Part shown: positions 49,124 to 58,171 of the stretch, one piece after another
Layout of the letters: each line of letters opens with the position of its first letter
Position numbering within the stretch: position 1 is the first letter of the stretch
Assembly (NCBI GenBank): GCA_044239865.1
Contig: JBIIAO010000001.1
Span: 186,001-250,000, forward strand
DNA: 64,000 nucleotides
Reading direction: 5' to 3'
DNA from: CAIZGX01 sp044239865
GTDB lineage: Bacteria; Bacteroidota; Bacteroidia; Flavobacteriales_D; Sanyastnellaceae
Position numbers and translations under genes: made by a program
Notes under the pieces: generated by a model
What the model was told of the DNA's origin: nothing
Database searches by the model: none
The model's input: the letters and a program-made list of their open reading frames with translations, nothing else

Positions 49124-50809
49124 CTAACTAATTTTCCCCAAAACACGCGTTCTAAGTTGTACATCTCTCTCATCGGTCCGTTTTTCTAATTCTGACGCTT
49201 CGCTCATTAGTTTTTCAGTGAATACTTTATCGGAAATTCCTCCGGCGTTTACGCGAACATTGTAGCAAGCACCAATCACAGCCGTGCGAATAGCCAAGGC
49301 GCCAACGCCCGCGTCCGTCACTGAATTCGGATTTCCTTGCTCTATCATGGCTTCACAAACTTCAAATGCTTTGAATGCAACACGAGCTGTGCGCAAAGGA
49401 ATCTCCATCGCATACTTTGATGCAGATTGAATGGCCTCGGTGCGAGCTGCTTTTTCTTCATCATTATTTTTCGGTAATCCGAAAGCTTCCATAATTTTAT
49501 TGAAAGATTGCGTGTCTTCATCTACCAACCAATTCAATTCATCTTGAATGTCCTTGGCAATTACTGCCCAATTCGAAAACTCTTCCCAGCGCGCATCCCA
49601 TCCGCGTTTGTGCGCTGAAAGATTCGCCACCATTCCAGCGAGTGCCGCACCCATTGCCCCGCAATAGGCGCTTACAGATCCTCCACCTGGAGCTGGAGAT
49701 TCACTTAAGGTTTCGTTCGCGAAAGCGGTTAAACTCATGTCAACCAATTTCTTTCCGCCCCCTAAATTCTTCTCAATAATGAATTCAATAATTTTTTCTT
49801 CCGGATGGAAAGGAGCGAGGTCGTCTAATCCCAAAGATTTTACTGCGATTTTAATTTTTTCACTGTCGGAAATTCCGAGTGAACGTTCTTGTTTCTTCAA
49901 AAAATAATCTGCTGCATCCAATAAACTTTTCTTCGGAATTAATCCAACCAATTCGCTGCCTGTCACACGAACACCGCGCTCTGCAGCCTTGTTGCATGAT
50001 TCTTCAAATGCAACATGCACTGGAGTGATATTGATGTTAGTGAGGTTCAATGACAACTGAGCCACCCCATATTCTTCAATGTACCAACCAATTCCTTTTA
50101 CAGATTTCAAAGTTCCTGGAATACGTTTAGGCTCTCCGTTTTCATCCAATACAGGTTTTCCACCTTCATTCAAAACACGTCCAGCTTCGCGAATGTCGAA
50201 AGCAATAGCGTTAGCACGACGTGTGGAAGTGGTGTTCAAATTCACATTATATGCCACTAGGAAATCACGTGCGCCAATGGTGGTGATTCCAGATTTACGA
50301 ACGCTTTCTGTTACTTCATTCGGACCAAAATCAGGTGTCCATTCAGCAGTTGAAATCTTATCTATTCCTTCGTATTCCCCTTTTCTACAATTTGCCAAGT
50401 TTGCACGAACTTCTTGTTTCGCAGCAGACTCGTAGAAATATCCAGGTATGCCCAACTCTCTTCCCACACGCTCTCCCAATTGATGCGCTAGTGCAGCACA
50501 TTCTTCGAGTGTAATTCCTGCAATGGGAACAAGTGGACAAACATCGGTCGCGCCCTGACGAGGATGCTCGCCTTTATGAGAACGCATGTCAATAAGCTCT
50601 TGCGCTTTCTTCATCAATTGAAATGCCCCTTCTAAAACAGCCGAAGGCTTACCAGCAATCGTAATCACTGTTCTGTTGGTTGAAGCTCCAGGATCAACAT
50701 CCAAAAGCATTACACCGGGCACTGCAGCTGCAGCTTGAGCTATGGTGTTGATTTTGTCTTTGTCTCTTCCTTCCGAAATGTTCGGAACGCACTCGATAAT
50801 CTGTTTCAT
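49124..50809 (-). CDS. ftcD: Bifunctional glutamate formimidoyltransferase / formimidoyltetrahydrofolate cyclodeaminase
   Basis: The 561-residue fusion acts in histidine degradation. The transferase part (residues 1 to about 330) begins CVPNISEGRDKDKINTIAQ and has HKGEHPRQGATDVCPLVPI; the cyclodeaminase part (about 355-561) has SPAPGGGSVSAYCGAMGAALAGMVANLS. It moves the formimino group from formiminoglutamate to tetrahydrofolate and then releases ammonia. The start at MKQIIECVPN (50809) agrees with the family; further upstream the frame crosses the toxin-antitoxin promoter region. No other histidine-degradation gene is in the window. Confidence 0.95.
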   Translation of the reverse strand: MKQIIECVPNISEGRDKDKINTIAQAAAAVPGVMLLDVDPGASTNRTVITIAGKPSAVLEGAFQLMKKAQELIDMRSHKGEHPRQGATDVCPLVPIAGITLEECAALAHQLGERVGRELGIPGYFYESAAKQEVRANLANCRKGEYEGIDKISTAEWTPDFGPNEVTESVRKSGITTIGARDFLVAYNVNLNTTSTRRANAIAFDIREAGRVLNEGGKPVLDENGEPKRIPGTLKSVKGIGWYIEEYGVAQLSLNLTNINITPVHVAFEESCNKAAERGVRVTGSELVGLIPKKSLLDAADYFLKKQERSLGISDSEKIKIAVKSLGLDDLAPFHPEEKIIEFIIEKNLGGGKKLVDMSLTAFANETLSESPAPGGGSVSAYCGAMGAALAGMVANLSAHKRGWDARWEEFSNWAVIAKDIQDELNWLVDEDTQSFNKIMEAFGLPKNNDEEKAARTEAIQSASKYAMEIPLRTARVAFKAFEVCEAMIEQGNPNSVTDAGVGALAIRTAVIGACYNVRVNAGGISDKVFTEKLMSEASELEKRTDERDVQLRTRVLGKIS

Positions 50810-50865
50810 TTTTGTTGAAGTAAGGCTGCAAAGGTAGTTAAGACAAGTAATTTTATCGGTCGGAA

Positions 50866-50905
50866 AATGCACGTGTATAATTTTCAAAAAATGTACGTAC
50901 ATTTG
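50866..50905 (+). promoter_or_regulatory. Twin-palindrome operator and promoter of toxin-antitoxin module 2
   Basis: A perfect 16-bp palindrome AAATGTACGTACATTT (50889-50904) overlaps the -7 box TACATTTG (50898-50905), which ends 4 bases before the antitoxin ATG. A second, imperfect ACGT-centred palindrome (ATGCACGTGTAT, 50867-50878) is centred 24 bases upstream. The layout equals that of module 1. Confidence 0.65.
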
Positions 50906-50909
50906 TTTT

Positions 50910-51194
50910 ATGAAGAAGTTAAAAAGTAAATCAGAATATCGTCCGAAACTCACGCTCAGCGTGAGTGAAGAGGTTATTGAAAAGGCGAAGAAGTATGCCG
51001 CTGAGCACAATCAGTCTATCTCATCTTTGGTGGAAAATTACTTGGCGTCGCTTGTAAATGAGGATGCTGGAAATTATGCTCCGCCGAATGCAGAGCTTCA
51101 AGCTCTTCATTCGCTATTGAAAAAATCGAAGGCGAAACGAAAGATCAACTTAGAAGAAGAACGTTTGAATTATTTGTTGAACAAGTATGAATAA
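50910..51194 (+). CDS. DUF6364 family antitoxin, second copy
   Basis: A 94-residue relative of the antitoxin at 45985: basic start, RPKLTLSVSEEVIEKAKKYAAEHNQSISSLVENYLASL as a ribbon-helix-helix-like DNA-binding region, then a charged tail. It overlaps the PIN gene by 8 bases, unlike module 1, which has a 7-base gap. Autoregulation by the palindromes upstream is likely. The two antitoxins are clearly homologous but diverged, so cross-neutralisation cannot be assumed. Confidence 0.85.
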   Translation: MKKLKSKSEYRPKLTLSVSEEVIEKAKKYAAEHNQSISSLVENYLASLVNEDAGNYAPPNAELQALHSLLKKSKAKRKINLEEERLNYLLNKYE

Positions 51195-51603
51195 GCCAAG
51201 ATTGTTCATTGATTCAGATGTAATTCTGGATTTGATTTTGCAGCGAGAAGATCACTTCGAAGTTGCTCAGAATTTATTTGGTCAATATCAACAAGGCAAG
51301 TGTGCACTCTTTACTTCTTCCATTGTTTTGGCGAATATGCATTTTATAATTCGAAATCTTCACGATGTTAAGTTCGCGAACAGTTCCATTTTATTCGTAA
51401 ACAAGCATTTTAAGATTGTTGATACGAACAATGAGGACATAGAGAGTGCTATTCAATCGAAGTTTTCTGATTTCGAAGACGGAGTTCAATATTTTTCAGC
51501 TCTTCGTTCGAAAAAGATTGATGTATTGGTGACAAGAAATATTAAATACTATAAGCACGCTCAATTGCCTGTATTCACTCCGAAACAATGGTGTTTGCGA
51601 TAA
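51187..51603 (+). CDS. PIN-domain ribonuclease toxin, second copy
   Basis: The 138-residue PIN-domain protein shows FIDSDVILDLILQRE, KFSDFEDGVQY and VTRNIKYY, the same acidic pattern as the toxin of module 1. It is presumably an RNA-cleaving toxin controlled by the overlapping antitoxin. It ends with FTPKQW, typical of this PIN subgroup, where the tail reads TPKE/TPKQ. Target RNA unknown. Confidence 0.88.
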   Translation: MNKPRLFIDSDVILDLILQREDHFEVAQNLFGQYQQGKCALFTSSIVLANMHFIIRNLHDVKFANSSILFVNKHFKIVDTNNEDIESAIQSKFSDFEDGVQYFSALRSKKIDVLVTRNIKYYKHAQLPVFTPKQWCLR

Positions 51604-51670
51604 TAGTCATGGGTAGTTTGAAGAAAACATTACTTAACTTTAGCAAGTGAAACATTTTATTAAAAAGATG

Positions 51671-52354
51671 GCTTTGGGCTCAACAGAACGAAAGAGGCAA
51701 GAAGGGAGCGGTACGCTGAGTAGACGCTTACACAACATCAAATCTATTTGGAACAATGAACATCATGACGATATTGGAATTGAAAAGCTTCTACGTTTGT
51801 TTCTTGCGTTGACACAATTTTTATTTCTTGGAACCTACATTAAAGAGTTTTTTGGAAGAAGAAGCAACGCGCATTCGGATCTTTCTATAGACTTATTTGT
51901 TTTGATTAAAGCCGCGTTGCCAATCCTAGTGATTTATTTCGGGTGGCATGATGAGAATTGGTTGTTCTATATTCTAGTTTGGTTTTTGCTTGAAACTATT
52001 CTTTACGTCCCAACCCTTATTTTTGCCTCCGATTTGTTTTCAAAACCTAGGTCTTACAGAAGGTCTATGCTGTTGTTGTTGATTAATTATCTTGAGATTG
52101 TATTTACGTTCGGATTGATTTACGCGAGAGGAAACTACTTGAACAAGCCTTTTACGCATTGGTTCGATTCTATTTATTTCTCTTTTGTTACATCGGTTAC
52201 AATCGGATTTAGCGATTTCTATCCCGTAGCTCCAATGGGTAAGTTTTTGGTTAGTGCACAGTCGCTTTTCTTCTTGATGTTCGTTGTTCTTTTTATTAAT
52301 TTCTTTTCGCATAGGGTTGAAAGCAAAGGTTATTTCGGACGAGATAAATCTTAA
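51671..52354 (+). CDS. Potassium-channel-like two-helix ion channel protein
   Basis: The 227-residue membrane protein has about five hydrophobic segments; the last two flank a pore loop with the selectivity-filter-like sequence TSVTIGFSDFYPV, so it belongs to the ion_trans_2 potassium-channel group. The filter differs from TVGYGD/TVGFGD by Ser for Gly, as seen in some prokaryotic channels. The ATG at 51671 is preferred to a GTG at 51647, because a TAACTTTA box ends at 51642 and would leave the GTG almost without a leader. Role: K+ or other cation flux, inferred. Confidence 0.75.
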   Translation, partial: ALGSTERKRQEGSGTLSRRLHNIKSIWNNEHHDDIGIEKLLRLFLALTQFLFLGTYIKEFFGRRSNAHSDLSIDLFVLIKAALPILVIYFGWHDENWLFYILVWFLLETILYVPTLIFASDLFSKPRSYRRSMLLLLINYLEIVFTFGLIYARGNYLNKPFTHWFDSIYFSFVTSVTIGFSDFYPVAPMGKFLVSAQSLFFLMFVVLFINFFSHRVESKGYFGRDKS

Positions 52355-52389
52355 TTCATGTGTTATCTTCACGCTGAAAATTTTATTGA

Positions 52390-52806
52390 ATGCTTCGGAC
52401 AATTTTAAATCTTTTTGTTTTCGTTGTTTGCGTCTTAACAGGCGGAATGTTGAATGGAATAATTGTGCAATTCAGCAGTGCGATCATAGCCCCTCCTGTA
52501 GGTTTCGATTTGAGTACAGAAGAAGGTTTGAAAGGCGCAATGGTCGTTATGGAACCAAAACATTTCGTAATGCCTTTTCTAGCTCATGCGATTGGAACCT
52601 TGGCTGGTGCATTTTTAGTAACGCTGTTCATTAAAGAACGGAAATTATTCCGAGCATTGCTTGTTGGGTTTCTTTTTTTCCTTGCAGGAACATATATGGT
52701 ATTTATTCTGCCTTCACCTTTGTGGTTCGATGCAGTGGATTTGGGATTGGCCTATATTCCTATGTCGTGGATTGGTTATAAATTAGCACTTCGATTTTCG
52801 AAATAA
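52390..52806 (+). CDS. Hypothetical four-helix membrane protein
   Basis: A 138-residue protein with four predicted transmembrane helices (FVFVVCVLTGGMLNGIIV, FVMPFLAHAIGTLAGAFLVTLFI, ALLVGFLFFLAGTYMVFI and a final amphipathic one around LAYIPMSWIGYKLAL). I do not recognise a named family. It directly precedes the CE15-like esterase gene with no gap between stop and ATG, so both are likely cotranscribed. Confidence 0.7.
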   Translation: MLRTILNLFVFVVCVLTGGMLNGIIVQFSSAIIAPPVGFDLSTEEGLKGAMVVMEPKHFVMPFLAHAIGTLAGAFLVTLFIKERKLFRALLVGFLFFLAGTYMVFILPSPLWFDAVDLGLAYIPMSWIGYKLALRFSK

Positions 52807-54096
52807 ATGAAAAATTACAAGACCTATTTTTTTCTAGTTGGAAGTGTAATCTCCTTTTCAATTTCGTCGTGCGTTCGATCCATTGAAAAAGTGCATTCCG
52901 CCGACCTGAGAAAGCTAGATCCGAAACTTCAAGGGGTTAGAAAGTGTTTTGATAACGATGCTGTGAATGATGTTTATACTTGGGAAAATAAGCGGAAACC
53001 TGAGTTGATTCAGTATTATGAAAATTATATTTTCGGGAAGCGTCCTGTGTTTTCTCCAAAAAGAGAGTATACTTTATTGGCGCAAGATACTTTGGTCGTT
53101 GAAGGGGTGCGCATGATTCACAAAGAGATTGAAGTGGTTTTCAAATTGAATGGTAAGAAACGGAAATGTTTTATTTCTGAGTTTCTTCCTTTCAACATTG
53201 ATAACCCGATTGTTTTTGTTGGATTGAATTTTTTCGGAAACGCATCTATTCACCCGTCACTTTCCCTCACTCAGACGAAGAATTATGTCATAAATAATCC
53301 AGCACTTCAAACCAAACGACATAGAGTTACCGAGGCTTCCAGAGGAAAAAAAGCTTACCGCTGGCCGTTAGCTTTGATAATCGGAAGCGGTTGTGGTTTG
53401 GCGACTGCACATTATGGCGATTTCGACGCCGATGTTTACAATGGTTTTTTCGATGGGATATATGGTTTAGCCCATAGTTATTTGCATGTCCGGAAGCGAG
53501 ATGAATGGGGAAGTATTTCAGCGTGGGCATGGGGACTATCCGAAATTCAGACTTGCCTTGAGCAAGGAGGGGAGACTAAGAATTCGAAGACGGTAGCTAT
53601 AGGTCACTCCCGATTAGGAAAAGCGGCTTTATGGGCGGGAGTTACCGATGAGCGTTTCGATATGGTTGTTTCAAACAATTCAGGTTGCGTTGGGGCAGCG
53701 CAATTCAAAACAATGAGAGGTGAGGATATTCAAAAGATAACCAAACGATTCCCCTATTGGTTTTCAAAGAATTTACGATCATTTAATGGACATGATTCTC
53801 TGCTCTTGGTAGATCAGGAAATGTTGCTTTCATTGATTGCGCCGAGACCAATTTATGTGGGAAGCGCAAGTGTAGATGCATGGTCAGATCCGGAAGGTGA
53901 GTACCTTTCGTTTTATAAAGCCCAAGCGATATATTCTTTATACGACTCGAAGTGTGATATCCCCTTCGGTTATCCGTCACCAAACGGAGTCGTTCAAGAA
54001 GGAAATATGGCTTATCACCTTCGCGCAGGCGAACATGAAATTCTTGCATGGGATTGGGAGCGATACATTGCTTTTGCGAAGAATCGTTTGAAGTAA
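52807..54096 (+). CDS. CE15-like glucuronoyl esterase lipoprotein
   Basis: The 429-residue protein is exported as a lipoprotein (SISSC, Cys22) and folds as an alpha/beta hydrolase of the glucuronoyl-esterase type: nucleophile Ser268 in AIGHSRLGKAALWAG (the GCSRxGK-like motif), SNNSGCVGAAQFKTMRGED after it and the catalytic His in RAGEHEILAWDW near the C-terminus. CE15 enzymes cleave ester links between lignin and glucuronoxylan. Activity on another methyl-uronate ester is possible. It lies alone with no polysaccharide utilisation genes beside it. Confidence 0.82.
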   Translation: MKNYKTYFFLVGSVISFSISSCVRSIEKVHSADLRKLDPKLQGVRKCFDNDAVNDVYTWENKRKPELIQYYENYIFGKRPVFSPKREYTLLAQDTLVVEGVRMIHKEIEVVFKLNGKKRKCFISEFLPFNIDNPIVFVGLNFFGNASIHPSLSLTQTKNYVINNPALQTKRHRVTEASRGKKAYRWPLALIIGSGCGLATAHYGDFDADVYNGFFDGIYGLAHSYLHVRKRDEWGSISAWAWGLSEIQTCLEQGGETKNSKTVAIGHSRLGKAALWAGVTDERFDMVVSNNSGCVGAAQFKTMRGEDIQKITKRFPYWFSKNLRSFNGHDSLLLVDQEMLLSLIAPRPIYVGSASVDAWSDPEGEYLSFYKAQAIYSLYDSKCDIPFGYPSPNGVVQEGNMAYHLRAGEHEILAWDWERYIAFAKNRLK

Positions 54097-54124
54097 TTTC
54101 TGTCAGGTCGTTTATCTTTACTCA

Positions 54125-56425
54125 ATGAAGAAGTATTTTCTAATTTGTATTGCATTGTTTTCTTTGGGTGAAACAAAAGCACAATGCTGCAATTACACGC
54201 TTTTAACTTTTGATAGTTATGGCGATGGTTGGAATGGGGGATATTTGACAATTACGGTGAATGGAGTAGATGCTGGAGTGTTCTTCGCTGCTGGATATGG
54301 AAGCCAGGATACTCTTGCAATCTGCGACGGTGATTCCATTGAATTGAGTTATACCGCAGCTGATTATGAAGATGAGAATTCATACAGCTTGTATGATGCC
54401 TCGTGGAATTTAGTTTTTACAAATGGGCCATATCCTAATGTAGGAAACGTTTTTTCTGGAATAGGAAATTGCAGTTCGCTTGCGCCTCCTGGTAATCAAC
54501 CGTGCAATGCCATACCAATGGAATTAGGGGCGTGTGTAACAGGCAGCAATGTGAATGCAGGTAACTCAGGACTTAATCCGGGATGTGCGAGTTTTTCAGG
54601 AGCGGATCAATGGTATTCTGTTGTTGTGCCTCCTTCAGGAAATATTTATTTTAATACGGCTAACGGTAGTTTGAACGATACCGGATTGGGTGTCTGGAGA
54701 GGTGTAGATTGCATCAGTATTTGGGCTGTGGCATGTGACGATGACAGTGGTGATGGGTACTATTCGATTGCGACGTTGTTCGATATGACACCGGGAGAAA
54801 CGTTGTATGTTCAGGTCTTTGGATATGGGGGTGCGACAGGAACTTTTGATTTGTGTGCAACCGATTTGGGTGTCGTTAATTTCGAGAGTTCTGAAATTCC
54901 GATTGTGTTAATCAATACGCAAGGACAAACTATTGTGCAAGACACGAAGATCAATTGCACTATGGAGATCAAGTACAATGGGTATGGCAATCTGACTTTT
55001 GTGAATGACAGTGCGAATGTCTACAATGGACATATTGGAATTGAAATACGTGGTGCGTCTTCTGCTGGATATCCGCAAACGCCTTATGGATTTGAAACGA
55101 GGTTGGCTGATGGCACGAATAACAATGTTTCAATATTGGGCATGCCGGCTGAGAACGATTGGGTGTTGATTTCCAACTACAATGACAGATCAATGCTCAG
55201 AAATGCGCTAGCGTTTCAGATGTTCGGAGGAATGGGTAATTACAGTGTTCGATCACGCCTTGTGGAAGTAAGAGTAGACAGCTCTTACAAAGGGATTTAT
55301 TTGTTGGCTGAAAAAATCAAACGTGATTCCACGCGTGTTGACATTGCAAATTTGACGCCGCTCGATTTAGGCGGAGATTCAATTACAGGAGGCTATATTC
55401 TTCAGCAGAATTTATGGGATTGGAGTAATAGTTTTCAGTCTAATTATTCTCCTATTGATCATCCCGGTTTTGACATTCATTTCATTTATCAATCTCCGAA
55501 CGAACTTGAATTGCTTCAACCACAGAAAGACTACATAGCCTCTTTCATAGATTCTTTGGAGACGGCATTATACAGCCCAGATTTTGCTGATCCTGAATTG
55601 GGCTATCGAAAATACTTAGATACAAAATCGTTCATCGATTATTTGTTGGTGAACGAAGTTTCACGAAATGCAGATGGCTTCAAGAAGAGTGTTTTCTTCA
55701 ACAAGGATAAAAATTCGAATGGTGGAAAATTGAAAGCCGGACCGGTTTGGGATTTCGATTGGGCTTGGAAGAATTTATACGGTTGTTCGTTATATGAGAA
55801 CTTGGATGGTTCGGGATGGGCACATTTGAATAACGATTGCGGAACCGATAACTATGGCACGGGTTATTACGTACGCTTGTTACAAGACACAACTTTTCAA
55901 AATGAATTGCGCTGCGATTACGAATATTATAGAACGAATGTTTTAGACACTGCGATTATTTTCGCAAGCATTGAATTCAGTCGAGGCCTTCTTCAAAACG
56001 CACAGGCCAGACACTTCCAACGTTGGCCCATTCTTGGAGTAAGCGGACCCGCTCCTGAGATTGGCGCTATGCCAGCATCGTTCAATGCAGAGTTGGATAC
56101 ACTAAAGGGTTGGATAACTCAACGTATAACGTGGTTAGACGAGAACATCCCTGGGGAATGTCTAAGTTCCAATATTCAAGAGGAATTACAGCTTTCTGCG
56201 CTTTCGGTTTATCCGAATCCTGCTTCATCTTCTTTTAAAATTCAGGTGAGTCCGAACTGTATGGGAAATGCCTATACCATCTGCGATATGACTGGAAAAT
56301 GCTTGGAAAGGGGAGTCGTGTTAAATGAAACGATGAACTTCAACTCAATGCATTGGCCTTCAGGAATGTACTTTGTAAGAATAGGTGATCACGTGGCGAA
56401 GGTTTCAATAGTTGCGGAAAACTAG
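54125..56425 (+). CDS. CotH kinase family protein with type IX sorting domain
   Basis: The 766-residue secreted protein has a signal peptide (YFLICIALFSLGETKAQ), two beta-rich N-terminal modules including a pre-peptidase-like domain (PCNAIPMELGACVTGSNVNAG...DQWYSVVVPPSG), a CotH-like protein-kinase domain from about residue 265 (IEIRGASSAGYPQTPYGFET, VLISNYNDRSMLRN, GPVWDFDWAWKN) and a type A sorting domain (LSVYPNPASSSFKIQVS...SGMYFVRIGD). CotH of Bacillus phosphorylates spore-coat proteins. Here the enzyme would act outside the cell or on type IX cargo, which is inference. A TATCTTTA box ends 4 bases before its ATG. Confidence 0.87.
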   Translation: MKKYFLICIALFSLGETKAQCCNYTLLTFDSYGDGWNGGYLTITVNGVDAGVFFAAGYGSQDTLAICDGDSIELSYTAADYEDENSYSLYDASWNLVFTNGPYPNVGNVFSGIGNCSSLAPPGNQPCNAIPMELGACVTGSNVNAGNSGLNPGCASFSGADQWYSVVVPPSGNIYFNTANGSLNDTGLGVWRGVDCISIWAVACDDDSGDGYYSIATLFDMTPGETLYVQVFGYGGATGTFDLCATDLGVVNFESSEIPIVLINTQGQTIVQDTKINCTMEIKYNGYGNLTFVNDSANVYNGHIGIEIRGASSAGYPQTPYGFETRLADGTNNNVSILGMPAENDWVLISNYNDRSMLRNALAFQMFGGMGNYSVRSRLVEVRVDSSYKGIYLLAEKIKRDSTRVDIANLTPLDLGGDSITGGYILQQNLWDWSNSFQSNYSPIDHPGFDIHFIYQSPNELELLQPQKDYIASFIDSLETALYSPDFADPELGYRKYLDTKSFIDYLLVNEVSRNADGFKKSVFFNKDKNSNGGKLKAGPVWDFDWAWKNLYGCSLYENLDGSGWAHLNNDCGTDNYGTGYYVRLLQDTTFQNELRCDYEYYRTNVLDTAIIFASIEFSRGLLQNAQARHFQRWPILGVSGPAPEIGAMPASFNAELDTLKGWITQRITWLDENIPGECLSSNIQEELQLSALSVYPNPASSSFKIQVSPNCMGNAYTICDMTGKCLERGVVLNETMNFNSMHWPSGMYFVRIGDHVAKVSIVAEN

Positions 56426-56454
56426 TTTTTTGCCTGTAATTGAAGAAAATCTCG

Positions 56455-56462
56455 TATATTTG
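56455..56462 (+). promoter_or_regulatory. -7 box TATATTTG for rpsP
   Basis: An exact TAnnTTTG match 52 bases before the rpsP ATG, so this messenger has a real 5' leader in contrast to many genes here. Confidence 0.6.
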
Positions 56463-56514
56463 CCGTCCAATTAAAAATTGTTAATCGGGTTTCGTACCCA
56501 CAAAACAAAAAATT

Positions 56515-57144
56515 ATGTCAGTAAAAATCAGATTACAGCGCCACGGTAAGAAGGGTAAGCCTTTCTTTCACATTGTTGCCGCTGATGCGCGTTCACCGCG
56601 TGATGGTAAATTCATCGAGCGTATTGGAAGCTACAATCCAAACACCAACCCTGCTACAATTGTGTTAGACACAGACAAAGCAGTGACCTGGTTGAATAAC
56701 GGAGCGCAGCCAACAGACACTGCTCGTGCAATTCTTTCTTACAAAGGTGTATTGTACAAAACACACTTGAACAAAGGAGTAAAGAAAGGTGCATTAACTC
56801 AAGAACAAGCCGATGAGAAATTCAACGCTTGGTTAGATTCTAAAGATGCTAAGATTCAGGCGAAGCGCGATGGACTTTCTTCTATTAAAGAAGGAGCCTT
56901 GGCTGAGCAATTGAAGGCTGAGCGTGCAGTAAACGAAGCGCGTATCGCTGCTCGTGCTGCTGCAGATGCTGCTGCTCACGCAGAAGCAAATCCAGTTGTA
57001 GAAGAAGAAGTTGTTGCTGAAGAAGTTGTAGTTGCTGAAGAGGCTCCTGCTGCTGAAGTTGTAGTTGCTGAAGAAGCACCTGCAGCTGAAGAGGCTCCAG
57101 TTGCTGAAGCACCTGCGGCTGACGAAGCTCCTGCTGCTGAATAA
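56515..57144 (+). CDS. rpsP: 30S ribosomal protein S16 with low-complexity C-terminal extension
   Basis: The core S16 fold is complete in the first 80-90 residues ([44 protein letters not shown] and the [15 protein letters not shown] block). The protein has 209 residues, more than twice the E. coli length (82), because of a helical linker rich in Ala, Lys and Glu and a tail of Ala/Glu/Val/Pro repeats ([10 protein letters not shown] type units). Such extensions are known in Bacteroidota S16. rimM, its usual neighbour, is 2 kb downstream. Confidence 0.96.
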   Translation: MSVKIRLQRHGKKGKPFFHIVAADARSPRDGKFIERIGSYNPNTNPATIVLDTDKAVTWLNNGAQPTDTARAILSYKGVLYKTHLNKGVKKGALTQEQADEKFNAWLDSKDAKIQAKRDGLSSIKEGALAEQLKAERAVNEARIAARAAADAAAHAEANPVVEEEVVAEEVVVAEEAPAAEVVVAEEAPAAEEAPVAEAPAADEAPAAE

Positions 57145-57163
57145 TCAGTCTATACGTTTTGTG

Positions 57164-57193
57164 AAAGGGAAGCAATTGCTTCCCTTTTTTTTT
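57164..57193 (+). terminator. Intrinsic terminator of rpsP
   Basis: A perfect inverted repeat AAAGGGAAGCAA/TTGCTTCCCTTT with a run of nine T starts 20 bases after the rpsP stop. Confidence 0.92.
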
Positions 57194-57228
57194 AACTTGG
57201 CTGCTGAGAATAATAAATAGTATGTGAT

Positions 57229-58161
57229 ATGTCTTCCTTGGTAACAACAGAAAAAAATTTCTTCGCGAATACAGTTGCAATGGTGCGTCCAGCTGCATTT
57301 GGATTTAATCTGGAAACCGCTGCAAGCAATTCGTTTCAACAAGAATTGAAGGTCTCAGCGGATGAAGTATTAGAGCGAGCCATTGAAGAATTCGATAACG
57401 CCGTGCATGTGTTGCGGTCGAATGACATTGCTGTTTATATTGTTGAAGACACACTTGTTCCTACAAAGCCAGATGCCATCTTTCCGAATAACTGGATCTC
57501 CTTCCATCCGAACGGCACGCTCATTTTATATCCCATGGAAGCGCTGAATAGGCGCTGCGAAAGACGACTGGAAGTGGTACTTGAACTTCAACAAAAATTC
57601 AATTTTGAAAAAATTCTCGACTTGTCTCATTTCGAATCACAGAATTTATTTTTGGAAGGAACTGGAAGTGTGGTTTTCGATCATGAAAACAAAGTTGCGT
57701 TTGCAGCTCTCTCTTCACGCACGAATGAATTTGTATTTGAGGAGCTCTGCAAGCAAATTCATTACACACCTTTCATGTTCGCTGCTTTTGATGAAAACGG
57801 TCAGCCCATTTACCACACGAATGTAGTCATGTGCATGGGCGACGATTTTGTTGTTGTTTGTTTGGAATGCATGCCAGATGAGCAAAGCAGAGAGCTGTTT
57901 GTAAATGAAGTTAGTCGCTTAGGAAAAAGCGTTATTGAAATTTCAATGGGTCAAATGAATGCCTTTGCGGGAAATATGCTTTTGCTTCGCGATGGACAAA
58001 ACAACAATAAATTGGTGCTTTCTGAAACGGCTTATCAGAGTTTAACGAGTACTCAAATCGATTTTCTGAAACAGCGGGTAGAATTCATACGTTTCAATAT
58101 TCCCGTTATAGAGACCATCGGAGGCGGCAGCGCGCGATGTATGCTCGCGGAAGTGTTTTGA
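57229..58161 (+). CDS. CtlX-type arginine deiminase-related amidinohydrolase
   Basis: The 310-residue enzyme belongs to the guanidino-modifying superfamily. The blocks MVRPAAFGFNLETAASN, IFPNNWISFHPNGTLILYPM and NLFLEGTGSVVFD, the His block in PIYHTNVVMCMGDDFVVVC and the catalytic Cys in GGGSARCMLAEVF near the C-terminus are present. CtlX-like proteins act on citrulline in other bacteria. The next gene is convergent and 10 bases away. Substrate specificity cannot be settled from the sequence alone. Confidence 0.88.
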   Translation: MSSLVTTEKNFFANTVAMVRPAAFGFNLETAASNSFQQELKVSADEVLERAIEEFDNAVHVLRSNDIAVYIVEDTLVPTKPDAIFPNNWISFHPNGTLILYPMEALNRRCERRLEVVLELQQKFNFEKILDLSHFESQNLFLEGTGSVVFDHENKVAFAALSSRTNEFVFEELCKQIHYTPFMFAAFDENGQPIYHTNVVMCMGDDFVVVCLECMPDEQSRELFVNEVSRLGKSVIEISMGQMNAFAGNMLLLRDGQNNNKLVLSETAYQSLTSTQIDFLKQRVEFIRFNIPVIETIGGGSARCMLAEVF

Positions 58162-58171
58162 ACAGTAGAAC

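Noticed and set aside
50810..51010. 67-residue N-terminal extension of FtcD
   Set aside because: It crosses the toxin-antitoxin promoter and antitoxin start on the other strand and has no similarity to the family.
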